A DNA stretch of 64,000 nt from Erpobdella octoculata. Lineage: Eukaryota > Annelida > Clitellata > Hirudinida > Erpobdellidae. Shown here in pieces: positions 13,783 through 32,058 of this stretch. Under the pieces are notes generated by a model that was given only the letters and a program-made list of their open reading frames with translations, searched no databases and was not told where the DNA came from. A program made the translations under genes and the position numbers. Position 1 is the first letter of the stretch. Every line of letters begins with the position of its first letter. The stretch lies in assembly GCA_963978895.1 (NCBI GenBank), contig OZ022238.1, positions 12,359,418 to 12,423,417 of the forward strand, written 5' to 3'.

Positions 13783-14685
13783 TTTCAAAATACATTAATT
13801 AATTTAATTTTACTTGTTTACTTACTAAACTCATCCTTATGTAAAAGCCATCTTTATGCAGCCATTAGGAACATTGTAAACAGATGTGCCCATCCTTTTT
13901 TCTTCATAGGGCATCCTATACGCATTATAGACATGAATGTGGAAGCTTACCTGTTGGTTATTAAATACATTCGTGGTTTGTTATGTTTGAAAGAAAATTA
14001 TTTCCGTGATTTGAGGATTTGTACCTTTTTTAAACTGGCTGGTTTCAGTTCAGAATGGGCCTGGACTTTTATCATGGGTTATACTCAGAAACTATGTAGA
14101 GTAAAACCAATTCATATATACCATAATTTAGGTCTTGCTTTCTACTTTTGAACAAACAAAATAATCTAATTTTATGCCAAAAATGGACTTTCTTCCTTTT
14201 GCCATGGCAGGGCAGTATACTAGTGGGGTACCCGGCGTAGTCCAGGGTGTTTAGAGGTTTTTCTAATGCGTGTCTCTCTCGCTCCGGTTTATTTATAATA
14301 AAATATAATATATATAAAATATAAATCTTGGACAAACAGAAAGACAGACAGACAAGAAAGCAAGTTAAGAAAAACGTGGTAATAAGTTAATTTGAAGTTT
14401 ATACAAAACTTTTTTCGGTCAAATCAGACCCTGTAAGATGCTTATGCACATGGCTCATGATGAAGTTTAAGTTTTGTCTCGAATGTGAAACAATTTTTTA
14501 TTAATTTTTTTACACCAGTTGAATTATTAAATATTTTGTGTCTGTGAAACAGTCCGTTCCGGTTTGGAATTTTGTGCTTATAAAACAGGCCGGGCATAAC
14601 GTTTTCTGCCAACGAATTAAGCTGGACCTGGTTTCAAAAAACCAAACAAGGCTCTGTGATACATGGTTCAAATTTTATAGTAATA
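13783..14685. other. Non-coding stretch
   Basis: No conserved coding sequence is recognised. At about 14575-14600 is a short AACAGGCCGGGCATAACG phrase related to the CGGGCC repeats inside the 1.5-kb Helitron. Confidence 0.4.
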
Positions 14686-15309
14686 CTAGCGGACCCGGCG
14701 AACTTCGTTTCACCTCAAAGAGTGTATTTTTTAAGCAATAAAAAACAATAATAACAAATATCCTATATATAAGTTTAAAAGAAAACAAATATTAAAAAAA
14801 ACGTTCACTTTAATAGTTTATTAGAAAAACATTGGTTGAACTCGGGTCGATTCTCTTTAATCCAGCACTTTATGATACACTATGTTTTTTGTTTTATTAT
14901 CGGGCGAAAAAACAAATAAATCTGATGGTCTGCCGACACGTGAACACGCCACATACAATTGACCATGAGAAAAACATGCATTAATCAAGTTCAGACCACA
15001 AACACTCAAAGATTGGCCTTGTGATTTGTTAATCGTCATAGCAAATGCTAGGCGAATCGGAAATTGAATTCTTTTAAACTCAAAGGGCAAATCGGTTGGG
15101 ATCATAGGAATCCTCGGAATGAGTATTTCCTCGCCTTTGAATTTTCCTTTGAGGATCGTCGCGTGAAGCACATTGACCATTAGTTTCTTTAAAACCATCA
15201 TCAGAGCCCGAAAAGAAAAAAACAAAACATGGATAGAATAATGAAAAGTGAAATTAGTTAAAACCGATAATGTAACAAAATAATAATATTTATTTTTCGA
15301 GAATGACAT
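14686..15309 (-). mobile_element. Helitron 3' part with helicase C-terminus
   Basis: On the minus strand, 15309-14857 encodes the end of a Pif1-type Helitron helicase: ILIPRIPMIPTDLPFEFKRI, FPIRLAFAMTINKSQGQSL and FSHGQLYVACSRVGRPSDLF. These are the last conserved helicase motifs of the Rep/Hel protein. The frame ends at 14857, and about 170 bp later the element terminates in CTAG (14689-14686, minus) next to a host T, preceded by GAAGTTCGCCGGGTCCG, a GC-rich segment near the 3' end. Upstream helicase motifs and the Rep domain are absent from this frame, so it is a 5'-truncated autonomous Helitron. The first ~50 codons of the frame are unrelated to the family. Confidence 0.8.
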
Positions 15310-15669
15310 GTTAATTTATTTTACTATATGGAGATATTAAAAATAAATTATATAATTAAACTGTTATACATTAAAAATACGGTCGAAAAGCAAAATCTAT
15401 TAATTGTCAAACGACAGATCTACGTCACATCTCGCGCAACCATGACATTGTTAAAACGGAAACCATCTCTGAAGAATTGCCAAATTTAAATTAATTAATT
15501 AAAATGTCACGTTATTTTACACAAAACGTTATCGTCGACGTCGCATAGTTATATTGTCACAATGCAGAGCTGCCGCCATTCTTGCCAAAAGAACATTTTC
15601 ATCATTAACTGCTTCATTTATCGAAACAATCTCATCAGGCACAGCTAAAACAGCACGGTCGTCACACAA

Positions 15670-16275
15670 TGTCGTTTCACCTCAAAGAGTGTATTTTTTA
15701 AGCAATAAAAAACAATAATAACAAATATCCTATATATAAGTTTAAAAGAAAACAAATATTAAAAAAAACGTTCACTTTAATAGTTTATTAGAAAAACATT
15801 GGTTGAACTCGGGTCGATTCTCTTTAATCCAGCACTTTATGATATGCATGATGTTCATGAAGTAGATGCTGAAGATCATGAAGAGTTGCTCTTTTCACTG
15901 CTGTGTTGATCTCTTGACGCCGATCAAGTTGTTCCTCCATATTGCCCATGAAGTATATTTGTAAAAATTTATGACGTGCATCTTCAAGAGGTAACAATGA
16001 TCCAATTGGATTAGTTGAGTATAGAGGGTGCTCTACAACTTTGCCATTTGAAGTTTTTTTCTAGGACGCACTGTTAAGGCTGTATAGCTACCGGGGTACA
16101 TACTGCGGTCCCCATGGGCCACTCCATGATTCAATGTCAATTTTTTTAGTTATTCTGTTAATAGGAGCTGAGAGAAATCCAATAAATCAAAAATCTCTAA
16201 AATCGGTTCAGCCGTTCTTGAGTTATAAGTGACGTAACACAAACCCCGACTGCGTTGCCCGGGGATTTTAAAGGC
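15670..16275 (-). mobile_element. Rearranged Helitron segment with Rep-region coding remnant
   Basis: 15672-15842 repeats 14707-14877 almost exactly (Helitron 3' UTR plus the last helicase codons). It then switches to other Helitron sequence. On the minus strand, about 16045-15845 reads HPLYSTNPIGSLLPLEDARH, KFLQIYFMGNMEEQLDRR and then LHDLQHLLHEH, like the region between the Rep and helicase domains of Helitron proteins. The order is not that of an intact element. 16180-16275 contains a 'CGGTTCAGCCGTTCTTGAG' phrase and a CCCCGGGCAACGC terminus-like block (minus). Confidence 0.6.
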
Positions 16276-16375
16276 TTTTTATCGTTTTCTCTCTGGCTCC
16301 CGTTTCCTTAACTGCTTGCTTTCCCGTTCCAGGTCGCTTTCTCACTCCTGGTCGCATTTCTAACATGATAAAACA
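16240..16375 (-). mobile_element. Fragment of the GGGCAACG-ended Helitron family
   Basis: The reverse complement has a CCCCGGGCAACGC end, preceded by repeated (GAGCGGGAACGGGAAAG)-like purine units. This is the layout of the copies at 28639-28952, 34278-34640 and 50936-51125. No 5' terminus is seen. Confidence 0.5.
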
Positions 16376-17430
16376 GAACAGTGAAGAAACAGAACATTTA
16401 TTACACCGAACCGTAATAAAACAGAACATTGATTATTTTCTATTTTTTGCGATTTACAAATCAGTCTTATATAAATATATAATTTCCCCTTTCTTCTATG
16501 TGTGTTTCAAGTGCTGACTTATAAGCTTTAGAACCAACTACTGTACACTAGCAAATATGTAGGTATAAAACCAGCTTTGTACCGAAAATGGTTAAAAAAT
16601 TGGTAAGGATTTCTGGAGTCCTCGGTATATTTTTAAATTTTAACCTCTGGCTACGGTCCTGCTCGCACCAACAAATAAACCCACTAAATTTTACCTACTT
16701 GATTGTGAAGATTAGAAATAAGCTATTTTTCGAATCAATATATGGAATAAACATATAGGCATGTCTAAATCACTAGACCAACACGTCTTTTGAAACACTA
16801 CCCCTATCCCCGTCATCATCTTATTCTGGATACAAGTTTAGACTTTCAGAAACACTCCCGCCACATGCTTTTGCTGAAATGACCATAGATATCTCTGGAA
16901 ATGACTCTTGAAATGACTATGGAAATGACACTTCTGAATGTTGCATCAAACTAGTATAGTTACATAATTAATTTTTTTTAATAAACATGCTATCATTACA
17001 TATACTATTTTACCTAAAAATAGTAATTTTTCTAATTTTTTCATATCCACCCTTATAAGTTACTCGACCACATCACTTGGTTTCAAAGTTCGTCTGTGTC
17101 AAGTCAATTAGTCTTTGGTAAATAATTCGGCCTGTTCTCGGAATTGCCTGTCAGTCAATGTTATTTCGTTAATAGCTCTCCAGAACTTAAAAAGCTATAT
17201 TTTAAAACCTTGTAGATTTTATTTCAAAAAGTTTCAGTTTTGTTTCCGAGTTGTCTTTATTTTTAAAGTCGTGCTGCATTCTGCTATAATTACGCCGGAT
17301 ATTTATTTTCGATCGGAAATACAAAGCTGAACGGCTGAAGTTAGATTAATTAGAGTTAGAAGTATTGCCGTTTTCTAACCCTGCTACTTGTTTCTTGAAA
17401 AGGGTGTTTTTATACGTCAGAAACGCGAAT
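16376..17430. other. Upstream region of RN-tre gene
   Basis: A+T-rich with no recognised coding exon. It should contain the promoter and 5' UTR of the RN-tre gene; no convincing TATA or initiator element could be singled out. Confidence 0.35.
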
Positions 17431-17444
17431 ATGTGTTCGTCCTC

Positions 17445-17448
<4 letters not shown>
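17431..17448 (+). promoter_or_regulatory. Five-codon uORF overlapping the RN-tre start
   Basis: ATG TGT TCG TCC TCA TGA ends in a TGA that overlaps the proposed RN-tre start codon as ATGA (ATG 17445-17447, TGA 17446-17448). If both lie in the mature leader, the arrangement could favour termination and reinitiation. This is inferred from sequence only. Confidence 0.35.
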
Positions 17449-22802
<5,354 letters not shown>

Positions 22803-23640
22803 TGATGGGGGAACCACGGATTTGTATTTTCCTATTTTCTGTATTTTGTTAAAATCAAAATCTTCATCGATGATGATGATGCCTTCTTTGTTTCAAATGT
22901 TCTTTCTCTTTGTAACTATATTTTCAGTTGTATTTCCTGCATATTTTCCTCTTTCTATTTTGTTTCTCGAAGCGAAAATTTCGCATGTATGTAAGGCCAG
23001 TGTACAGTTTCATTGGTGTTTATTTAAGCTTCTCTTCCCATTTAAATTCAATGCCAATGAAATATTTTGCTGGACTTTGTGAATGCAGTCACCATGGTGA
23101 TGTCGGTGATAATTACGCTGGCAGGTTAAGAATGATTGAAAATGTGTTTGGTGACATCTATCAGACTATGCAGACTTTAAATTCTTTATTTCTATTTTCT
23201 TCTCATAAAAAAGTTGTTCATTTAGAAATACTTTTTCTTAGCACAATTTAATTACGATTTATTTTTCATCTCGCTACGCAACCAGACGTCTGCACACTCA
23301 CCAGATGTCAGCACATTCACCAGATGTCAGCACATTCACTTAAAACGTCTGATCATCTTTTGCCGATTTTTTAACACTGTTTACTACGTCAGTGCACATT
23401 GTTTGACCATCATTCTCTTCATTAATAGTAATAATAATAATAATTCTATAATTGTTTACTTCAATTCATTTTCTCCATCATCGACCAAGATTGTTCCTCT
23501 GCAAAGTTTGTTATTTAAGTAGGCTGCCTTATTTTATCTTTTGCATCTTCAGTCATTGATACGTGATTCATGTATGTAGCTGAGATTTTTTGTTTCTTTA
23601 TATTTGTATTCATGATAAATAAAATAATGACAAATTATTA
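22803..23640 (+). other. Probable 3' UTR of RN-tre
   Basis: Non-coding sequence after the stop, with overlapping AATAAA-type signals at about 23615-23625 (GATAAATAAAATAAT). It includes a short triplication of a CACCAGATGTCAGCACATT-like unit at 23286-23340. The UTR end is a guess. Confidence 0.4.
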
Positions 23641-24262
23641 TATTGTCACTTACTACCTTTTTGAACGTACTGACTTCCTATATAGAATTTTTTGTTCCAA
23701 TATATTTTACCTGTTGCAGCTTATTGTTGATTCTTAATTTCTGCATTGTGCTACATGTTGATATATATATATATATCTTCTATATCTTCTGATTTCGTTC
23801 ATGTGTTCATATATTTATATATATATTTTTTCTGCTATTTATCTGCTCGTGCTGCTTTGTAAGTGTTCCTGTCCGTATGCTGTAATTTCTTCTCAACTCG
23901 GGAGTTAGTTCTTTTATTTTTTTGGTATGGGAACACCTCGGGTATTCATATTTGGCTAGATAATAATAATTTTGTTTATTTTTCTTATATAACCACAAAT
24001 TAAAGTGAAAAAGGAGATTTGAAGTTCTACTCTATTAAATTAGCCATTATTATAACTTTATGTATGACTGGCACTTAGCTTAACAATATTATATTATAAT
24101 ATATTTTTTCATCCTTATTCCATTCTTGATTTTCCTTGCTGTTCATTCCTAGGGTTGCCTTCTTTTTTAGCTGTGTGTGTAGTTAGGTGTTTATTTTTTG
24201 TGTGTAGTGTGTAAAATTTTATGTTTGTTCATCTCCCTTTAAGTGTGCCTGTTTCTTTGTGA

Positions 24263-24480
24263 GCATTCTCCTCTAAATTTCTGGATCTTCTTCTATATGT
24301 ATGCATTCTCCTCTAAATTTCTGGATCTTCTTCTATATGTATGCATTCTCCACTAAATTTTTGGATCTTCTTCTATATGTATGCATCGTTCTCTAAATTT
24401 CTGGATCTTTCTCTATATGTATGCATTCTCCTCTAAATTTCTCGATCTGCCTCTATACATATGCATTTTCTTCTAAATGT
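24263..24480. repeat. 40-bp tandem repeat, ~5.5 copies
   Basis: The unit GCATTCTCCTCTAAATTTCT plus GGATCTTCTTCTATATGTAT is repeated head to tail. The first copies are identical and the last ones diverged. Confidence 0.9.
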
Positions 24481-26976
24481 TTTATGTATTTTCTTGAAAG
24501 GTGCAGAAAATCTTATCTTGTTTTTGTGTTTAAAAATTTCATCATTTTCAATCCTATCCACATCTGTTGGACTTAGCAAGAAGTTTTCAGCAAAAATATT
24601 TTAAATTTTTATAATAACATGTTGCTGTGGTATTATTCGATAATAATCTTATATCTAACTATAGTATTAGTATAACTTTATAATTAATTATTCAACTTTA
24701 ATATAATTTTCTATATATAAATACTCCTATTTCTATATACAAATAAGGTGTGTCATCTTCTGTTTTTTCTCTTTCTTCACTTACATGTATCTCTTTTTGT
24801 TGTATTTTCTATCTACTCTAGCTGAAAATGAACATTCTTTCAATTTTAATTAAAAGATAGCTGTATTTTTTCTTCTTTCTATCGTCCATCACCACTGCAA
24901 TTTTACAAAAAAAGACCTTTTTGCTAGAGGCAGCAGCAGCAGATTGTCATGATACAGATAAAATAATCCTTTTGTAATTTTATCAGGTGCTATGAAAACA
25001 CCGCAGGTAAAAAAAACTGGTAGGTGTTTGAGACTTAACGATTTTGAATGTGATGCGTATTATTTATGTTTTTGTTTGCATTGGTTCTATGTGTATAATT
25101 GACTGCCTCGCATTGTAGAACTAAATGTCATGCTGATAACACGTTCGTTTCATTCGGGTTATTTTTTCTTCCATGACTTTAAATGGGAATTTTCATTAGA
25201 AATTTGTCTGCATTGAACTGAATTGTGTGCTCACCGCTCATTCATTCATTCAATTGCTTTTTCATATACTTGTGCAGACATTTTGATGTGAAAGTTATAT
25301 TTGTAAAGCATTGATATTTTTTCTATAATTTTTTTATGTAAAGGAAAAATTAATAATTTCATGTTTCATTCTCTATATTGTTGACTCAATCGATAATAAG
25401 CCATCATGCATCTGCCAAAGTTCAAGAAGAACAAATTAGATGATTTTCTATATCAGGCAGTTTTTTTTTAACAAATGAATCACACTTTCTAATAATTAAT
25501 TATTTTTTAATGGAACACTTGATTGCTTATTATAAAATTAAATTCATTTTAATCATTATTGTTTCTAAAAGTTAACCCAGTTTTAATTAGAGAAATTCAT
25601 TAGTAATGATAGCCTACTACAATGGTAAGCATGTACATTATTGTACATAGGCAACACAATTACCTTACAGTCTTACAGGTAAATAATATGAATTGTACAC
25701 AACTGGGGTGGGAAAAACTAGAGTCAAAAAGTCATAGATTGTCATGCATTTATGTAACATTTAAACATTAAATCATTGTCGAAAAATGTACAATATACCA
25801 AAAGAAAAAAAATTGAACACATTTTACAACTAATGGCTGTGAAAGTAACAAATATGACGTATTCTATTTAATCAGAATTTTTGAAAACATTATTTAGTAC
25901 TATCTAACTATGGAGAAACTCAACAAATTTGAAGATAATCGTAATAGTGTGAGCGAATAAAACAAAATGATTGAATGTTGTAGTGCAAAAAAACTATTCA
26001 ACTCTCCTTGAAATAAAAAACAAATTGTAATGAAAATTCATTGTAATATTCCACAGACATTATTTTCTAAGTAAATACTACAACTCAACATTCAAGTTAA
26101 AAGCTGTACAAACAAATGAAAACGTCAAACGTAATAATAATGGTGAACGACGAACTACAAGTTATAAATTCTATAATCACAATTTAATAAAAAGATATGC
26201 ATGAACATCAGATTGAAAGAATGCCACGCAGTTAAACAGCTTATTAATACATTAATACCCCCATCCCTTATACCGAAAAGATAAAGTAAAAAACATTGAA
26301 TTTTTCATAGAAAGAGTAAATTCATCAGCATTATTAAGCAGTTTTATGAATCTTACTGTTTTTATATATAGAAAAACTCATGTTACAGATCTTTCTACAG
26401 CAGCTAGTCGTGACACTCTCAAACAATAGACAGGAATGAAAGTTTTAGCATTCACTCAAAATGAACCGAGTTATATGATTAACGCAAACATTATTTTATA
26501 ATTCTCAATTAGAATTTTGGTGTGCATATGTGGCCCTGACCTCTGTTTGCTTTAGCATTCAAGCAATCCTAAAGTGCATATGCAGAATTACAAAAAAAAG
26601 AATAATAGAACTCGATAGATGTGTAGCCAATTTGGCACGGAGACGATCATTGGAAGGAATTTAAACTATTACACGACGTTTCGGAATGTGAAGACAGGGG
26701 TGAGTAGTGATAGAGTAATAGCAAAACACAAATGTGTAAATAACAGAATTATGCATGTTTTTTCTAATTATTTACACACAAATATATGTAAACCAGTCTC
26801 AAGTAATATTTAATAAACATCTGAATTATTATTGAAACACTTTAAACCACAAATGACGGCCACCGTTATGAGACAACCCGTAAACAAGTTGATACATTTT
26901 CCTACAGCACTTGTCTTCTGTATGGAATAAAAATTGCAGAAAAAAATAAATACATTAAAAAACTGGTCCTTTTGTA

Positions 26977-27091
<115 letters not shown>

Positions 27092-27520
27092 TGTACCATA
27101 TATATATATACTGTAATACATGTGTGTTTGTTTCAACGATTTTCTAATAGTTAGAATCAACCTAAGTTCACATGACTTATCAATCTCTTGACAAAACAGC
27201 ATATTGGTTGTTGTTAAAATGGTGTTAAAAAGATTCAAAATGACAGCGGTTAAGAAATATTAGAACAATTGAAGCAAATACATACAAATGAAGCAACTCG
27301 ATTTAAAACACTGTGAAAGTAGAGTCCTGCTCGCAAAATAACAAGATTGAATTTACGATAATATTGACACTGAGAAGTTATGATGATGATAACAGAATTC
27401 ATTTTAGAATATAAATTAACATTAATGATGATGACATTGACGATAGTAAAAACCTATTATTGATAATGATGTGTTACCCACAATTATTTCATGAATTTAA
27501 ACATCCCACAAAGACAATGG

Positions 27521-30500
27521 TTATGGTGATAAGACTGGCGATGATGATGATGGCGGATGGACGGGGTGCGGAGACAGAGGCGAAGATACTGAGGCTGTCT
27601 TTATCAGTTGCATGATGCAACCCATGGCACCAAAGTAGCCCTGTATGTACAATATCATTTAATATAACTTATTTCATAATCAAAAACAGTTCAGAAAATC
27701 AACAACCACTTCTGTACTTGACCAATCCTTAATTCACTTATCAGCTCGCTCACCTCGTGCTTGAGAAAGAGCGCCTTCATGGTTCCGTTGGACCAGTACT
27801 CCATGGCGTACGACAGAAGCTTCATAGATATCGTGTTCACCCTCAGGAAGTTGCCAACAAAGACGACCCTTTCAATGTTCTATTGAATTTCAAAAAGTAA
27901 TATTTTAAGATTATTATTATTATAAATGTCTAAAACTGATTGGCTTAAAATAATACAAAAAATAAACTAATTAACAGGTAATTATATAAAATATTTTTTT
28001 GAAAACTTTTATTCAATTAAAATCAACTAATAAAAAAATTATGAAACCTTAATGCATTTTATATTTATTAATGTATAAAAAGATAATAAATATGCCAAGA
28101 GCTTTAGACCAACTGCACTACAAAGTAACATAACGGAAGAATAAAATTTCTTTCCTTATAAAACATTAATAATTAATTATTATTATTCTAAATACTACAT
28201 AAAAAAAAGAAAATTTTAGTGTAAAATTGATATCTGCAGTCATGAAAAGAAAATCGGATAATCAATAATTTCAATAAAATTGGTATAAAACCAAGAGCTT
28301 TAGACCAACTGCACTACAAAGTAACATAACGGAAGAATAAAATTTCTTTCCTTATAAAACATTAATAATTAATTATTATTATTCTAAATACTACATAAAA
28401 AAAAGAAAATTTTAGTGTAAAATTGATATCTGCAGTCATGAAAAGAAAATCGGATAATCAATAATTTCAATAAAATTGGTATAAAACCAAATTTCCATTA
28501 TTATAAATAAAACAATCCTAATATATATGAATTATCGATTCGACGTAAAAAACTTCAGATCGATAGGAATGATGTGTTTGAATAAGTTTGAATTGGTCCA
28601 ACAGACAAGTGAAGTTAAATAAAAGCATTTAAAAATGATCTAGATATATAAAAATGAGATTATGTCTGTCTGTATGTATGACCGTCCTTTATGCATTGCT
28701 ACACCATTCATTCGATCGTAATGAAATTTTCACACAACCTTGAGAGTCAATGGGGGAAGGTTTATGTGAAAAAAAGTTGAAATCAGTCACAAAATGAGCA
28801 GAGCGGAAGCTGGAGAGCGAGTAGAAACGGGAATTGGAGAATGAGTGAGAACGGGAAATCAAACGGAAAAGCAAGCGGGGAAGGAAACAAGAGCGAGAGA
28901 AAAATGATAGGAAACCTCTACAAACCCCGGGCAACACTGGGTAGCCCGCTAGGATCTTATCAACTTTTAATGCAACAATTGTTGTCCAATAATTATTATT
29001 ATTATCATTCTTGTTAAGTCTATCATCACAACTACCAGCATCACTACTACAATCATCATTCTCACTTCATTGATGGCACACATGCGAGCAATGGAGCCAA
29101 TGTTGTTTGTGATGGTAACGAGAGTAGCTTTTGCAAGATCTGCTTTGCTTACATTTTCCCGTCTCTCGGAAGACATCATGTTGCCGAAGCTGTGTTTAGA
29201 AACGGTGATGTACGAATTAATAATGAGCATTTCATTGCTACAAGGTGGTTTAAATAATAACAATAAACAACTGGTGATGTAGCACATACTAACAAACAAA
29301 AGAGCATAAAAAAATTAGGCATATAAATGAACCAACCTGCTGGCCACAACATTTCCAGGAAGTCCAAACCTCTCGTAATCCCCTCCGTAAATGTCTCTTA
29401 CAAACTTGTCAACCCCGTTGTTGTCCCCCTTTGAAGCAAGTTCGATGGCCTCCTCAAATGTTTCGCAGCCCGTCAGCAGGCAGCACAGGCCAAGAAAGGT
29501 TCCTCCTCCAATACTAATTAAAAAATATTTGATAAATGAAATAAATATTAATTAGCCAAGAACCTCATATAAATATCGATTAAATTATTCACTGAAAAAA
29601 ATCGATACAATACAGCTGTCCCAATGCAACACAACCATTGCCTTCTAAGCCGCAAAAACATGCCTACGAATAATGGCCTGTGGGCACAATTTGTTCAGCT
29701 AATAGAAAGTTGTCAATATTTGAATTTTGAAATTTTGCAATAGAAAAACAGGTGGAAAATAATAAGAAAGAATGAATAAATAACACCAAAGAAAAGATCG
29801 ATATTTGCTTCAATCGTACACTCGATCGGATGATTTGAAGTTCACAACTTCCGAAAAATAAACATTTAAGCCCATAAGACAACCATTTTCAAAATCAACA
29901 CCACATAACAATGATCACCTCGAGCCACAGACTCTTTTGTACTCTGTAGGAGACCTGACGGTCAACATGCTGACACCTGAGCCTACGTTTACGATGAGAT
30001 ACGGATACGGATCGCTGAAGTCAAAATGAGTGATTTGACAATTCTCGGGCTGTCCCAGGGGATTGGCAAAATAGTAGCATTCGTGCAGCGGATTCTGTTG
30101 GTATATGAAGTGAACTCCTTGAATCAAGCAGTCCAATTCATCGAATTTGTGAAGCTTCAAGTTTACTTCCTATGATAAAGTTAATATGAAGTGTAAATAC
30201 ATTTTTTTTATTCACAATAAACATACAAAGATGCATGAATCAGAAGTAAAGTATATAAAGTAAATACATGTAGATAACTTGCTTAAGTAAAGAAGTTTTA
30301 TAAAATAAATAAAAAACCACTCTGTTTATAATAAGAAATTATATTTATATATTAATAATTAAACCATAGGATTACAATTCTTATTTCGATGTTTTAAAAA
30401 TCATGAAACAAAAATTAAAAATAAAAATCTCCTATATTAAAAAAACAAAACACATAAATGGAACACAGATAACCTTCTTAAAATCAGCTTCAAACTTGTA

Positions 30501-31456
30501 AGCCCCACCTCCTGTAGCACAAATACTTGTGGCCAAACTTCTCAAGTTCTTGTCTCTGACCAATTGTATAAAGGCATGCATGTCATTGGTTGGGAACCTA
30601 ATGAAGTGGAAACAGCCTGGCCTTCCGCCAAATTTCGGTACAGACAACTCCAAGTGTTTATCTCTGATTCCATTTGAACCATATGCCATGTTGCCTACAA
30701 GGTACCGATGTATGCGCTGTAAAACCTCTGCGTCATCTGGAGTAGAGCTAGGATCAGCCTCAGGCATTTCCCCTCTTGTTGTCACACTTTCTTGGACATC
30801 TTCAGCATCAGATGGCTCAAAATACACCAGCTTGGTGAGAGTGCCACCAATATCCATGCCAAACCAGGGCATAGCTGTAAAAAGCATAAAAACAAAATAA
30901 GTGCTATATACATTATTTGATTAGTTATTAATTATACCATGTAATGAAAAACTGAAGTAACAAATAATCTTTATTTGTTAAAGGTTAAACTCATCTAAAA
31001 CTAAGAAATAAATTCCTATTTTAAACACAAAAACATTAATTGAATTTCAGTGCACCTATTTATTTGCACATTTTGTGTATGCCCTTTTACAAAGCTAATA
31101 AGCATTTTATTAAAACACAAACTTGTTAATTTTATATCCCTTGTAATCATGTTCAATTATAAATAAAATATAATTAATCAATAAATGTTACAAAACATTA
31201 AATGCAACAATTCTGTCATCCCTCCTTTAAAATTTAAAAAATTCGAACACAATACTACAACAATCTCGAAGCCTGAACTTTGCCCCAAGCCAAAGTCCAG
31301 TAAACAACAAATAAATCAGTCAAATAGACGAAACCAAAACTAACGTGGAACGCCGTTTTCACCACTGACGATCATGGATGTTGGCGAACTGTCTCTGTCG
31401 CTCTCAGAGCGTTTGGAGTCTGCAGTCGTCGTTATACGAAGCTTGCTTTTATCCAT
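27521..31456 (-). CDS. PANK: Pantothenate kinase, complete (7 exons, 436 aa)
   Basis: Coding exons in transcript order: 31456-31345, 30874-30474, 30169-29919, 29513-29337, 29189-29066, 27879-27754 and 27640-27521, all with GT-AG joins and summing to 1311 bp. The enzyme phosphorylates pantothenate with ATP, the first and controlling step of coenzyme A synthesis. After a 40-residue Ser-rich leader come the ATP-binding loop [17 protein letters not shown] (G47-G48), [10 protein letters not shown], the motif with the likely catalytic Glu (E182, in [15 protein letters not shown]), [30 protein letters not shown] and GYFGAMGC. It matches the animal PANK1-3 type rather than bacterial CoaA or the PANK4 fusion. 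The C-terminus has an unusual extra tail (about 22 residues, [15 protein letters not shown]) that runs into a (GAT)n tract. No mitochondrial presequence is evident. Confidence 0.95.
28095..28490. repeat. Perfect 196-bp tandem duplication in PANK intron
   Basis: Two head-to-tail copies (28095-28290 and 28291-28486), identical by eye, in the intron between exons 5 and 6. Identity implies a recent duplication or an assembly repeat. Confidence 0.9.
28639..28952 (+). mobile_element. Short non-autonomous Helitron (GGGCAACG family)
   Basis: It begins TCTAGATATATAAAAATGAG after a host A and ends CCGGGCAACACTGGGTAGCC then CGCTAG, the terminal layout of Helitrons. The central part (about 28800-28905) is a purine-rich run of GAGCGGGAA-like units. 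The base after CTAG is G rather than T, a small departure. It is inserted in PANK intron 5, within an older repeat ending in AAAAGCATTTAAA. Confidence 0.75.
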
Positions 31457-31544
31457 GCGCGACGCCCGAGACAAACGCCCTTATAAAAGTCTAGAAGCAA
31501 CTAAATTAAAAAATTAAAACATAAAGAGTCGCTGAAAAGCGACA

Positions 31545-31635
31545 ATGATGGAACCACAGTCAGCTACGAACACACTGTACCGCACCATTGAATCATTGAA
31601 TGGTGTTAGGATCCATAATATCGCTCGCTTAGCAA
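31545..31635 (+). CDS. Candidate first exon of a gene divergent from PANK
   Basis: 90 bp upstream of the PANK start, on the opposite strand, an ATG opens MMEPQSATNTLYRTIESLNG followed by VRIHNIARLA. It ends at a strong donor, A|GTAAGT (GT at 31636). Codon-like composition and a head-to-head position support a bidirectional promoter. I found no second exon and do not recognise the peptide, so this may be a chance frame. Confidence 0.25.
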
Positions 31636-32050
31636 GTAAGTCACTACATTTGTTTCAAACAACGTCAATGATAGACGAAACGTAGGGCTTTAAAATAACA
31701 TGTATCCTAGACCAATGCCATATAGAAGCACTAATAAACTAGACCAGGGCCACAACCAGCTATGGAGACGGGACCCAGGCCAGGCACCGCAGTTTTGTCT
31801 GGGGACCCTCTCATTTAAAGCAGATCCCCTAGTTTTGCATTACTGTCCATCAAACTTTAATAACTACGTATATTTTTACAGAATAGTATGTAGGAACTGT
31901 TTCCCATTTTGTCTACTCTATTACCTAACCTTTTTTAAATGCCCTATACGTGAGAGTTCTAAGGACAAGCATTTTTTAACCTGATGTTTGTTTATTTGTA
32001 AGAAAAACTTGCTATCGATTTTTTGACCACTTTCGTTTACGCAGAGGGGT
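31636..32050. other. Non-coding stretch
   Basis: No gene or repeat family was identified. A short GC-richer segment (31735-31830) is of unknown nature. Confidence 0.35.
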
Positions 32051-32058
32051 CGCACAAC

